64,000 nucleotides of DNA, taken from assembly GCA_903871855.1 (NCBI GenBank), contig CAIQIK010000042.1:93926-157925 (forward strand). Reading direction: 5' to 3'. The notes under the pieces were generated by a model that ran no database searches, was not told the origin of the DNA, and saw nothing but the letters and a program-made list of their open reading frames with translations. The translations under genes were made by a program, and so were the position numbers. Positions 19,759-27,399 of this stretch are shown here, piece after piece. Source of the stretch: an uncultured Caldisericota bacterium (GTDB taxonomy: Bacteria > Caldisericota > Caldisericia > Cryosericales > Cryosericaceae). Position 1 is the first letter of the stretch; each line of letters opens with the position of its first letter.

Positions 19759-21204
19759 GTGGACAAATTCATGGAGCGGGTGATTGCAGACGCGAAACGC
19801 CTTGGCGCAAGCTACTGCGATTGCCGTCTTATTGACATGGAACGCGAGGACGTATCGGTTGTCGGGGGAGCGCCCCGCGCTGTCGTGCATGCTCACCAGC
19901 GTGGATTTGGGGTACGCGTCATCGCGAACGGGGCATGGGGATTCTCATCATCGTCCGTTGTGGCCGACACCGAGGCCGACCATATCGTCGAAGAGGCGGT
20001 CGAAATAGCGCACGCGAGTGCGCTGGCAAAGAAGAAGGATGTCGTGCTGGCCCCAATCTCTTCCAGCCAGGACATGATACCGCACCAGGCAGACGTGGAT
20101 CCCTTCACGATTCCCGATTCCGAGAAGATCGGACTGCTCGCCGAAGTCACCAGGGCGATGATGTTGCCGGGAGTCGTCCTGGCGCGGGGTCAGATGCAGT
20201 TTCTGAAGGAACGCAAGATCTTCGCGTCGTCCGAGGGTTCGTACATCGTGCAGGACCGGGTCGAGAGCGGAGCCGGCATCAGTGCCATGGCTGCCAGCGA
20301 TAAAGATGATGTCCAGGTCCGCAGCTACCCCGTGTCCTCGTCTGGTGACAATGCTCAGTCGGGCTGGGAGTTCGTGGATGCCATGAAGCTTGTGGAACAT
20401 GCGGAGCCGACCGCGAGGGAAGCTCTGGCACTCCTGTCCGCCAAACCGTGTCCGTCGGGAGTCAAGGATCTGGTCGTTGGTGGGCAGCAACTCGCGTTGC
20501 AGGTCCACGAGTCATGCGGTCACCCCTGCGAACTGGATCGGGTCATGGGCATGGAAGCGTCGTTCGCTGGGACGTCATTCCTGACGCCCGACAAGAAGGG
20601 CAGCTTCCGGTATGGGTCCGACATCGTCAATCTGACCGCTGATCCCACGATTCCCCACGCTTTGGGCGGGCTTGCGTATGACGACGAGGGGGTGAGGGGT
20701 CGCAAAGTGTACCTGGTGCGCAGCGGCATCTTCGAACATTACCTCAACTCGCGTGCATCAGCTCCTATCGTCGGCGAGGAGCCCATGGGGGCGATGAGGG
20801 CCGACGGCTTCGCCCGTTCTCCTATTGTCCGTATGGTGAGCATCAACCTTGAGCCCGGCGACCTGACCTTCGAGCAATTGATCGGGGGCGTGGAGGACGG
20901 TCTCTACGTGGACGGCATCAAGAGCTGGTCTATTGATGATCGACGCTTGAACTTCCAGTTCGGCAGCGAGATCGGCTGGGAGATCAGGGGAGGAAAACTA
21001 CAGGACATGGTCAAGAACCCGACATATACGGGCGTCGCGTATGAGTTCTGGAGATCCTGTGATGGCATTGGAGGCCCCGGGCTGTATCACGTGTGGGGTG
21101 TCGATAACTGTGGCAAGGGAGAGCCGATGCAGATAGCGCATGTGTCGCATGGCACGTCGCCTGCCCGGTTCCGCCATGTTCAGGTGGGGGTGCTTCATGA
21201 GTAA
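19759..21204 (+). CDS. tldD: Metalloprotease TldD
   Basis: Catalytic half of the TldD/TldE heterodimeric zinc protease, which degrades unfolded peptides and matures some ribosomal peptides (established for E. coli). It is 481 aa and has the metal motif HESCGHPCE near residue 252. The conserved C-terminal region DNCGKGEPMQIAHVSHG is present. GTG start with GAGGAGG at good spacing. tldE follows with an 8-bp overlap. No short peptide substrate gene is visible nearby. Confidence 0.95.
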   Translation: MDKFMERVIADAKRLGASYCDCRLIDMEREDVSVVGGAPRAVVHAHQRGFGVRVIANGAWGFSSSSVVADTEADHIVEEAVEIAHASALAKKKDVVLAPISSSQDMIPHQADVDPFTIPDSEKIGLLAEVTRAMMLPGVVLARGQMQFLKERKIFASSEGSYIVQDRVESGAGISAMAASDKDDVQVRSYPVSSSGDNAQSGWEFVDAMKLVEHAEPTAREALALLSAKPCPSGVKDLVVGGQQLALQVHESCGHPCELDRVMGMEASFAGTSFLTPDKKGSFRYGSDIVNLTADPTIPHALGGLAYDDEGVRGRKVYLVRSGIFEHYLNSRASAPIVGEEPMGAMRADGFARSPIVRMVSINLEPGDLTFEQLIGGVEDGLYVDGIKSWSIDDRRLNFQFGSEIGWEIRGGKLQDMVKNPTYTGVAYEFWRSCDGIGGPGLYHVWGVDNCGKGEPMQIAHVSHGTSPARFRHVQVGVLHE

Positions 21205-22540
21205 GGAACAACTTCACGACCTCATGCGCGAGGCACTGAAGGCGTCCGACGCAGATCAGACAGAGATCGTGGCCATGACTTTCAACAGTGCTCTCACGTG
21301 GTATGCCGAGAACATTATCCATCAGAACGTGGCCGAGCATACGGCACAGGTGCAGGTTCGCGCCGTCACGGGGAAGAAGGTCGGAAGCGCCTCGACGACC
21401 GACTGTTCTCCTGAGGGTCTGGCGCTCGTTGTGCGGCAGGCATCGCAGGCTGCACGGCTCATGCCTGACGATCCCGATTTTCCGGGTCTTCCGTCTCCTC
21501 AGCCTTTAACTGCAGGATGCATCAGCGGATGGTCCGCAGCGACCGCCGCCTCCCAGCCTGGAGAACGCGTTCTTGCGGTGAAGAAGGTCATCGAGCGCGC
21601 AGAACACGAAGGCCTGCGGGCGGCCGGGACTTATCAGGTGCAAAACTCTGAACTGGCAGTCGTGAGTTCGACGGGTGTGGCGGCCCATCACCAATATACG
21701 GTTGCAGCGCTGAAAGCCGTCGTCATGGGCGACGACAGTTCCGGGTATGGCCTGATGTCGTCAGCCGATGTTGCGGACATCGATCCGGAAGCCATAGGCG
21801 AGCAAGCCGTCCGTACAGCAGTCGAGACACGGCATCCCGCTGAGGTCGAACCCGGAGCCTTTGAGGTTGTCCTGAGTCCGTTTGCCGTCGTGGAGCTTAT
21901 GGGCATGCTGGCGTATGTTGCCCTGTCTGCTCGCAGTGTCGAGCAGCACACGTGTTTCCTCGAGGGACACGAGGGTGAGCAGATCGCCTCGCCTATCGTG
22001 AGCCTATACGATGACGGGCTGGATGCTGCAGGAATGCCCGTTCCCTTCGACTTTGAGGGAATGCCGAAGCGTCGCGTCGATTTCCTGACTCAAGGCAAAG
22101 GAGGGAATGTCGTGTACGATTCCTACTATGCTGCCAAGATGGGTCGCGTAACAACGGGACACTCGCTTCAGCAGCCGAACGACATTGGTCCTTATCCCCT
22201 CAACATGTTCATGGGTGCAGGTGACAGCAGTGAGGCTGACATGGTTTCCCACGTCGAACGAGGCATCTACGTGACCCGTTTCTGGTACGGTAACCCTGTC
22301 GAGCCGCGGCGCGCAGTGGTCACTGGGACGACGCGTGACGGCACGTACCTCATCGAGAACGGCCGTAAGGCGCGTGGGATTCGGAACCTGCGATTCACAC
22401 AGGGGCTCGTCGACATGCTTGCGCATACTGTCGAAATCAGCCGGAACCGCGCGGTTCTGGCTTCATCATTCGGAATCGGTGCTATGGTGCTCCCCAGTAT
22501 CCGGGCTGAGGGGTTCCAGTTCACCGGTGTGACCCGGTGA
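21197..22540 (+). CDS. tldE: TldE/PmbA partner of TldD
   Basis: Non-catalytic partner of TldD, 447 aa; it lacks the HExxxH motif and keeps the family fold. Markers include TGKKVGSASTTDCSPEGL in the N-terminal domain and FMGAGDSSEADMVSHVERG near the C-terminus. ATG at 21197 overlaps tldD by 8 bp; the longer open frame upstream is inside tldD. pfk follows after 25 bp with its own AGGGAGG site. Confidence 0.93.
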   Translation: MSKEQLHDLMREALKASDADQTEIVAMTFNSALTWYAENIIHQNVAEHTAQVQVRAVTGKKVGSASTTDCSPEGLALVVRQASQAARLMPDDPDFPGLPSPQPLTAGCISGWSAATAASQPGERVLAVKKVIERAEHEGLRAAGTYQVQNSELAVVSSTGVAAHHQYTVAALKAVVMGDDSSGYGLMSSADVADIDPEAIGEQAVRTAVETRHPAEVEPGAFEVVLSPFAVVELMGMLAYVALSARSVEQHTCFLEGHEGEQIASPIVSLYDDGLDAAGMPVPFDFEGMPKRRVDFLTQGKGGNVVYDSYYAAKMGRVTTGHSLQQPNDIGPYPLNMFMGAGDSSEADMVSHVERGIYVTRFWYGNPVEPRRAVVTGTTRDGTYLIENGRKARGIRNLRFTQGLVDMLAHTVEISRNRAVLASSFGIGAMVLPSIRAEGFQFTGVTR

Positions 22541-22565
22541 AAGAAGAACAAAGGGAGGAACACAG

Positions 22566-23561
22566 ATGAGACGTATCGCACTAATGACGGCTGGGGCGGA
22601 CGCACCAGGCATGAACGCAGCCATTCGCTCGATTGCAAGGCGTTCGTTTGAGCTCGGATACGATGTCCTGATGGTACAGGATGGGTTCGAAGGGCTCGTG
22701 CGCGGCGACATTGAGATCATGAATAAGAAGACAGTTTCTGGAATTCTCCCCCTGGGTGGAAGCATTCTTGGTTGTTCCCGGGTGTCGCCCGAGTTTGCGG
22801 TCCAGAATCTGGCGAAGATACGCGACGTCCTGGAGAGAAACAGCATCACGACCAGTATCATCATAGGCGACCGCAGCGCCGTCGCCGTGGCGGCAGTATT
22901 TGAGGCGAACAGCATTCCGTGTGTCGTTGTACCCAATACCATCGACAATGACATCTTCGGCACCGACTTCAGCATAGGATTCGACAGCGCGATCACGACC
23001 ATCAGCGATGCATTGGACAAGCTCCATTCAACAGCGTCGGCGCATCACCGGGTCATGATCGTGGAGGTCATGGGTCGTCAGTCTGGCTGGCTGGCGCTGT
23101 ACGGCGGCCTTGCAGGGGGAGCTGATTTCATAGCCATCCCCGAGCAGCCTGTACTCATAGAGACGCTGGCAACACATCTCAAGCAGCGGAAGGAACAGGG
23201 GAAGGATTTCTCCATCGTCGTCGTCGCCGAGGGATATCCGGTGACCACACATGAACCGACTGTTGTGGGCAGGCCAGTAGCGGGATACGGCCTGGCAGAA
23301 GCATTGGCCAGCATGACCAACCTGTCCATGCGTGTCACGGTGCTGGGCTATCTCCAGCGGGGTGGCTCGCCTACGGTCTTTGATAGATTGCTGGCGACCC
23401 GACTCGGCCTTGCGGCCGTGAATGCCGTGCGTGAAGGCAAGTCTGGGATCCTTGTCGGTGAGGTTGGGCAGCGCATCGCCTTCACCGACCTCAGGGAAGC
23501 AACGACTCAGCCACACGTCATCCCAGCCGACGTTGTCCTTCAAGCCAAGACTTTCTACTAG
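22566..23561 (+). CDS. Divergent 6-phosphofructokinase family protein
   Basis: PFK-A family fold, 331 aa. The catalytic PNTIDNDI (T125, D127, D129), the EVMGRQSGW region and the fructose-6-phosphate-site residues of the C-terminal half are kept. The nucleotide loop GGDGS is replaced by IGDRS (residues 100-104), so the position that normally distinguishes ATP (Gly) from PPi (Asp) enzymes is Arg. The first loop reads GADAPGMNA instead of GGDAPGMNA. Substrate and even activity are uncertain. It probably lies in one unit with tldD/tldE and ends before a terminator. Confidence 0.8.
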   Translation: MRRIALMTAGADAPGMNAAIRSIARRSFELGYDVLMVQDGFEGLVRGDIEIMNKKTVSGILPLGGSILGCSRVSPEFAVQNLAKIRDVLERNSITTSIIIGDRSAVAVAAVFEANSIPCVVVPNTIDNDIFGTDFSIGFDSAITTISDALDKLHSTASAHHRVMIVEVMGRQSGWLALYGGLAGGADFIAIPEQPVLIETLATHLKQRKEQGKDFSIVVVAEGYPVTTHEPTVVGRPVAGYGLAEALASMTNLSMRVTVLGYLQRGGSPTVFDRLLATRLGLAAVNAVREGKSGILVGEVGQRIAFTDLREATTQPHVIPADVVLQAKTFY

Positions 23562-23597
23562 AACCTGGTCGGCCAACTGCACTGCTGCTTGACAGCA

Positions 23598-23628
23598 AAC
23601 GCCCCGGCCATCAGGCTGGGGCGTTCTT
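23598..23628. terminator. Terminator between pfk-like gene and nadE
   Basis: Stem 23598-23609 pairs with 23614-23625 (one G.T pair, 4-nt loop), followed by TCTTTG on the plus side. It lies between convergent genes. Confidence 0.8.
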
Positions 23629-23656
23629 TGTAGATGAACGTCCTGAGTCGACGGAG

Positions 23657-24484
23657 TTACTTGCCCCAATCACGTGGGTAGAGGAAATCAATACCCACTG
23701 TGCGTTGCGACAGCTTGGCGATGAGAGGAGGGACACGTTTGAACTGGGACGACTGAACCTTGCGCTCGACCTGCTGAACGAGATCAGCGTCGAAGCCTTC
23801 CGATATGACTTCCGCGGACGAGCACCGTTGATCGACCAGGAGGAACAGGACTTGGTCGAGCGTCTCGTAGCTCACACCGATTTCTCCTTCATCCGTCTGG
23901 CCGGCCCAGAGGTCGGCGGAAGGAGGTTTGGCGATGACCTGCTGCGGCAGTCCAAGGTGGCGCGCGAGCGACCGCACCTGGGTCTTGTACAGGTCGCCGA
24001 TGGGCATGAGGCCACAAGCCATGTCACCATACCACGTCGAGTAACCAACCAGCAGTTCGCTCTTGTTGCTGGTCCCGACGACGAGGGCATTCTCCTTCTT
24101 CGACTGGTCGAAGATGACGGCCATGCGCAGGCGAGCCAGCAGGTTTCCCGTCCGCAGCCGGTCGATGCCTGGCTGCAGTGCAATGTACGCATCGGCCATG
24201 CTCGTGATGTCCAGCTCCTGCCAGGGAGTGCCGCAGAACTCGAACATCGTGCGGGCATCCCACCTGCTTTCAGCTGAACTGGCCTTGTAGGGAAGGAAGA
24301 TGGCATGAACATGGCCGACCCCGAGAGCGTCGACGGCCAGCTTCAGGACCAGCGCAGAGTCCAGTCCGCCCGAAAGGGCGATGCACGCCTCTGTGAATCC
24401 ACTCGTATGCAGCTCTTCCTGGACGAACCGTTTGAGATAGTCCTCAATAAGTGCATTGTTGAGGGCAAGGGCGTCCACCGTCAT
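23657..24484 (-). CDS. nadE: NAD synthetase (synthetase subunit)
   Basis: ATP-pyrophosphatase that amidates nicotinic acid adenine dinucleotide to NAD. It is 275 aa, the length of an ammonia-type NadE without a fused glutaminase. It shows the P-loop SGGLDSALVLKLA near residue 38, GTSNKSELLVGYSTWYGD, and the PSADLWAGQTDE segment. A separate nitrilase-fold gene, overlapping by 4 bp upstream, probably supplies ammonia from glutamine. Confidence 0.94.
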   Translation of the reverse strand: MTVDALALNNALIEDYLKRFVQEELHTSGFTEACIALSGGLDSALVLKLAVDALGVGHVHAIFLPYKASSAESRWDARTMFEFCGTPWQELDITSMADAYIALQPGIDRLRTGNLLARLRMAVIFDQSKKENALVVGTSNKSELLVGYSTWYGDMACGLMPIGDLYKTQVRSLARHLGLPQQVIAKPPSADLWAGQTDEGEIGVSYETLDQVLFLLVDQRCSSAEVISEGFDADLVQQVERKVQSSQFKRVPPLIAKLSQRTVGIDFLYPRDWGK

Positions 24485-25320
24485 GAGTTCCTCCTCATTT
24501 CCAGAGCACGGCGTACAATTGCCAGGTCTTCCTCTCGGCGAATGGGAAGCTGGTAGCGGCGCCTCGCAATGTGCGACGTGTCGACGGTCCCAAGGAGCTG
24601 GACAGCCTCGAACCGGGGGGCCGAGACGGTGATCCCTCCGACTGGGTCACTCAGAGCCGAACCCCCGTAGAACCCGAGCCCGTCGTCGAATCCCACGCGG
24701 TTCACATACACGACGAACATCCCAAGGAACGTGCTGGCCGAACCGAGGGCCAGACCGACGGTCTGCTCAATTGCCAGTTCCTCACCGCCAAAGCCACGTG
24801 CCGGCATCGCACTGGGCGCCAGCAGCAGCTCCACGCCGAGCGCTGCCATCGTGGATACCTCGAGGGGATGAAACAGATCACGACAGATGACGATACCGGT
24901 GCGCCCGAAGCGCGTGTCAAAGATCGAGAGTTCTCCCCCGCGCCCAAAGAACCTGAGCTCCTCAAACATGCCATGCGTGGGCAGGTACATCTTGCGATGT
25001 ACGTGGCGGACTTCACCGGCATCCATGAAGAACGCACTGTTGTAGGGAATGCCGTCTGCGCCTTGTTCCACGAAGCCTGCACAGATCGCGATGTGGCGCG
25101 AAAGTTCACGGAGCCGCGCGAACTCAGGGCAGTCGGCGGGGCGCATCACATCAAGCGTCTGGTCCTTGAGCATGTATCCGGTAAGGGACAGCTCAGGGAA
25201 GACGATTAGATCAGCTCCGACATCAAGTGCTTGCTCGGTCTGGGTAACGTGCATCTCCACGTTGTACTCCAGGTCACCGCACGCAGGGTTCACCTGGGCC
25301 AGAGCGACGGTGTAGGTCAT
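24481..25320 (-). CDS. Carbon-nitrogen hydrolase, probable glutaminase subunit of NAD synthetase
   Basis: Nitrilase-superfamily amidase, 279 aa. The catalytic triad can be placed: Glu in FPELSLTGY, Lys in HRKMYLPTHGMFEE, Cys in VICRDLFHP. This form closely resembles the N-terminal domain of glutamine-dependent NAD synthetases. The 4-bp overlap with nadE supports a two-protein enzyme (inference). ATG at 25320 is preferred over TTG at 25323 because it shares TGATG with the stop of the upstream gene and has GGGGAG at good spacing. Confidence 0.88.
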   Translation of the reverse strand: MTYTVALAQVNPACGDLEYNVEMHVTQTEQALDVGADLIVFPELSLTGYMLKDQTLDVMRPADCPEFARLRELSRHIAICAGFVEQGADGIPYNSAFFMDAGEVRHVHRKMYLPTHGMFEELRFFGRGGELSIFDTRFGRTGIVICRDLFHPLEVSTMAALGVELLLAPSAMPARGFGGEELAIEQTVGLALGSASTFLGMFVVYVNRVGFDDGLGFYGGSALSDPVGGITVSAPRFEAVQLLGTVDTSHIARRRYQLPIRREEDLAIVRRALEMRRNS

Positions 25321-25883
25321 CAAACTCCCCCCACAGGTCGGATATTGCGACGGACCAGGACAAGCACGGGGAGGCCGAGGAGAATGACGACGGCTGTCTC
25401 ACCAGTCAGGATCGAGAGCGCCACCGGCATGTAGACTCCCCAGGAGAAGTGCATCACGATGAAGCGGAGACCCGCAGTGAAGCTGTGTGTAAGAGGCAGG
25501 TTCTCAGCTCCCGGCAGGGTGAGTGTCGATACGTATGCGGACACGATGAGCGCATTGAGGACGATCGGTGGTATGGCTGCCAGCCAAAGCTTGCCGGTTC
25601 TGCGCAGATGTCTTGTGAGAAGTGCGGCCAGCGCGGTCACACTGGTGCCAATAACGACGTCGATGAGGCCGAACGGGGAAAACAGGTTGGCGACAAGGCA
25701 GCCGACGACCACACCAAGAACCGCTTCGTCGAGCAGAAATGGCAACAGGACCAGAGCCTCCCCCAGCCGGAACTGCACGGCTCCGTAGCTGATGGCACTG
25801 AAGGGTGGAACCATTGTGAAGACGATGTACATCGCGGCAATGAGGGCGGCGCGGCTCATCTGGACGGTGCTGTGACGATTCAT
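25320..25883 (-). CDS. QueT-family transporter (ECF substrate-binding membrane protein)
   Basis: A 187-aa hydrophobic protein with about six membrane helices. The family motif region is ALIAAMYIVFTM...SYGAVQFRLGEALVLLP followed by VANLFSPFGLIDVVIGT, characteristic of QueT/COG4708. Those proteins are ECF-type S components thought to import queuosine precursors. No ECF ATPase or T component is nearby. The start at ATG 25883 overlaps the lapA-like stop by 4 bp (ATGA). Confidence 0.82.
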   Translation of the reverse strand: MNRHSTVQMSRAALIAAMYIVFTMVPPFSAISYGAVQFRLGEALVLLPFLLDEAVLGVVVGCLVANLFSPFGLIDVVIGTSVTALAALLTRHLRRTGKLWLAAIPPIVLNALIVSAYVSTLTLPGAENLPLTHSFTAGLRFIVMHFSWGVYMPVALSILTGETAVVILLGLPVLVLVRRNIRPVGGV

Positions 25884-26212
25884 TCTGGGGATTTGCGCTC
25901 GCCGGGAGAAGTTGCCTCCGTGGTGTCGGCGATATCCTTGCCCCCCCGGCCTGTTCTCGGTCGCCTGTTCTGTGGGGGCATCATCCCGCGAAACTTCTTC
26001 CGGAGTGCCATGTCGCCGGCAAATGCGATCCCGGTGGCAAGCAGCAGACCGATGAAGAAGGAGACGTAGGCCAGTGCCTCGGCTGACGTTCGTATGGTCG
26101 GGAAAAACAGGATCCTTAGTTGAACGGGTTGTATTCGCAACTGGCCAATGACAAGTGCGAAGACAACAAATACGACAAGAAGAACGACCAGACTGGTCAA
26201 CACTCGCTTCAT
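25880..26212 (-). CDS. LapA-domain (DUF1049) small membrane protein
   Basis: A 110-aa protein with two hydrophobic helices (about residues 5-25 and 42-65) and a basic cytoplasmic tail, the layout of LapA/DUF1049 proteins. The segment LAYVSFFIGLLLATGIAFAGD matches the second LapA helix. It is first in the unit lapA-queT-amidase-nadE. A GGAGG site lies 6 nt before the ATG, and its promoter diverges from the csoR-like gene. Confidence 0.7.
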   Translation of the reverse strand: MKRVLTSLVVLLVVFVVFALVIGQLRIQPVQLRILFFPTIRTSAEALAYVSFFIGLLLATGIAFAGDMALRKKFRGMMPPQNRRPRTGRGGKDIADTTEATSPGERKSPE

Positions 26213-26230
26213 GTGGCACCTCCAAACATT

Positions 26231-26260
26231 ATTCTATCATACTACAAGCATTCTTGACAA
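26231..26260 (-). promoter_or_regulatory. Promoter of the lapA-queT-nadE unit
   Basis: Minus strand TTGTCA (26260-26255), 18-bp spacer, TAGAAT (26236-26231). Its -35 overlaps the -35 of the divergent csoR-type promoter, so the two could interfere. Confidence 0.5.
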
Positions 26261-26281
26261 CGGCAACTATTCGTCTAATAT
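26254..26281 (+). promoter_or_regulatory. Promoter of the csoR-like gene
   Basis: TTGACA (26254-26259), 16-bp spacer, TAATAT (26276-26281). The predicted transcript start, near 26288, leaves a leader of only about 8-11 nt without a ribosome binding site. Confidence 0.75.
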
Positions 26282-26297
26282 ACCCCAAGGGGTATAT
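26278..26297. promoter_or_regulatory. Operator of the CsoR-family repressor
   Basis: Perfect 20-bp palindrome ATATACCCCAAGGGGTATAT, the TACCCC/GGGGTA form bound by CsoR and CstR proteins. It covers the end of the -10 element and the transcript start and reaches the start codon. This implies autorepression of the downstream repressor-thioredoxin pair (inference). Confidence 0.85.
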
Positions 26298-26298
26298 G

Positions 26299-26553
26299 AT
26301 GGAAAAGACAAAGGTCCTCCATAGCCTTCGACGTGTCGAAGGGCAGTTGCGCGGGATTCAGAAGATGATCGACGAAGGTCGTCCGTGCGACGAAGTCCTT
26401 GCGCAGCTAGTAGCTGCACATGCGGCCATAGGTCGCATCGGAACCGACATTCTTCTCAACGAAGTCGGCTGCCGCGTGCAACTGGATCTTGCCCCCGAGA
26501 AGGAACTGGAGCGTCTGGAGAGGCTCCTCCTCACATATAGCGGGCTCAAGTAG
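26299..26553 (+). CDS. CsoR/CstR-family metal- or sulfur-sensing repressor
   Basis: DUF156 helical repressor of 84 aa (85 if the preceding ATG at 26296 is used). The family DNA-contact region LRRVEGQLRGIQKMI is present. Copper CsoR proteins use Cys-His-Cys; here C30 and C58 remain, but the usual HxxxC is NEVGC, so the His ligand is missing and Cys-Cys spacing is 28 instead of 29. Loss of that His is the pattern of persulfide-sensing CstR proteins (established for the family; application here is inference). An operator overlaps its promoter and a thioredoxin gene follows. Confidence 0.85.
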   Translation: MEKTKVLHSLRRVEGQLRGIQKMIDEGRPCDEVLAQLVAAHAAIGRIGTDILLNEVGCRVQLDLAPEKELERLERLLLTYSGLK

Positions 26554-26588
26554 TACGACGAAGCAGACAACACTGCAAGGAGGAACAC

Positions 26589-26924
26589 ATGGAAGACAAT
26601 GAGATTGTTGCTACAACTGCGAATTTCCAGAGCGAGGTACTGTCGTCTTCGCTCCCCGTCCTGGTCGATTTCTGGGCTGTATGGTGCATTCATTGCCGCA
26701 ATATTGCACCGATCGTTTCCGAGATTGCCAATGAATACGCAGGAAAGTTGAAGGTCGCTCGTCTGAATGTGGACGAGAATCCGGAGATTGCTGGTCGGTA
26801 CGGTATCATGAGCCTACCAACGCTGACATTGTTCAAGGGTGGCGTCGTCGTCAACCAGGTCGCCCAAGCCGTCCCAAAGCGGACCATTACAGCTATGGTC
26901 GACGGTCTGCTCCAAAAGAGTTAG
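26589..26924 (+). CDS. Thioredoxin with CIHC active site
   Basis: A 111-aa single-domain thioredoxin fold. The active site is VWCIHC (C33, C36) instead of WCGPC. The cis-Pro loop MSLPTLTLFKGG is intact. The CxHC motif recalls DsbA's CPHC, which raises redox potential, but no signal peptide is present, so the protein is cytoplasmic. AAGGAGG lies 6 nt before the ATG. It lies 35 bp after the CsoR-family gene and is probably under its control. Confidence 0.9.
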   Translation: MEDNEIVATTANFQSEVLSSSLPVLVDFWAVWCIHCRNIAPIVSEIANEYAGKLKVARLNVDENPEIAGRYGIMSLPTLTLFKGGVVVNQVAQAVPKRTITAMVDGLLQKS

Positions 26925-26948
26925 GATACCTTCATAGTTTTCCAGAGT

Positions 26949-26984
26949 GGGCGGTTACCTTCGTGGTGGCCACCCGCTTTTCTG
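26949..26984 (+). terminator. Intrinsic terminator after thioredoxin gene
   Basis: Stem of 11 (26949-26959 with 26965-26975; one mismatch, two G.T pairs), 5-nt loop, then GCTTTTCTGTC. Confidence 0.75.
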
Positions 26985-27090
26985 TCTTTCCCAAGCGCCA
27001 ACCTGCTGTTCCTCGCTCTTGACCTTTCATTTCCCCGAGCCCTTTTGTCCCTCGCATCCTTTTGTCCAAGATGCGAGGTGTTCTTCAAGG

Positions 27091-27153
27091 CCCCCCGAGT
27101 ATGTTAGTCCAATACGAGGGGTGCTCTTGAGGGGCGTTTCTGAGGGGTGCTTC
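27091..27153 (+). repeat. Palindromic repeat, family CCCCCGAGTATG
   Basis: One long unit nearly identical to 9243-9305, including the hairpin core and two GAGGGG tails. Degenerate relatives flank it (27034-27085, with CCCCGAG and GCGAGG ends; 27157-27215). A GGCGGGAAT copy of the REP-like repeat lies at 27230-27238. The rest of the 26925-27399 gap holds only the thioredoxin terminator and the hrcA promoter. Confidence 0.85.
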
Positions 27154-27355
27154 CCACGAGCCCAAAGATGTTTTTGTATCCGAGGGTGTTCTGCATGTTG
27201 GTGCAATGGGAGTGGCGCTCTGCCGCGCAGGCGGGAATCCACTTCTTGTGTCCAACTGTGGCGGCAAGGTGCAACACTCTCAAGGAGAATGGAACCGTCC
27301 CAAAAGTGTTACAGTTCAGTGTATCGCTTCCCCATGGGGTCCACACGCTTCTTGC

Positions 27356-27383
27356 TTGTCCGTCCGGCGCTATTCGGTACAAT
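27356..27383 (+). promoter_or_regulatory. Promoter of hrcA
   Basis: TTGTCC (27356-27361), 16-bp spacer, TACAAT (27378-27383), 16 nt before the ATG. No CIRCE-type inverted repeat is visible around it. Confidence 0.7.
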
Positions 27384-27399
27384 AGAAAGGGTGAGATAG

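Noticed and set aside
19759..22540. RiPP maturation locus around tldD/tldE
   Set aside because: No short precursor peptide gene, modification enzyme or exporter is present next to the pair.
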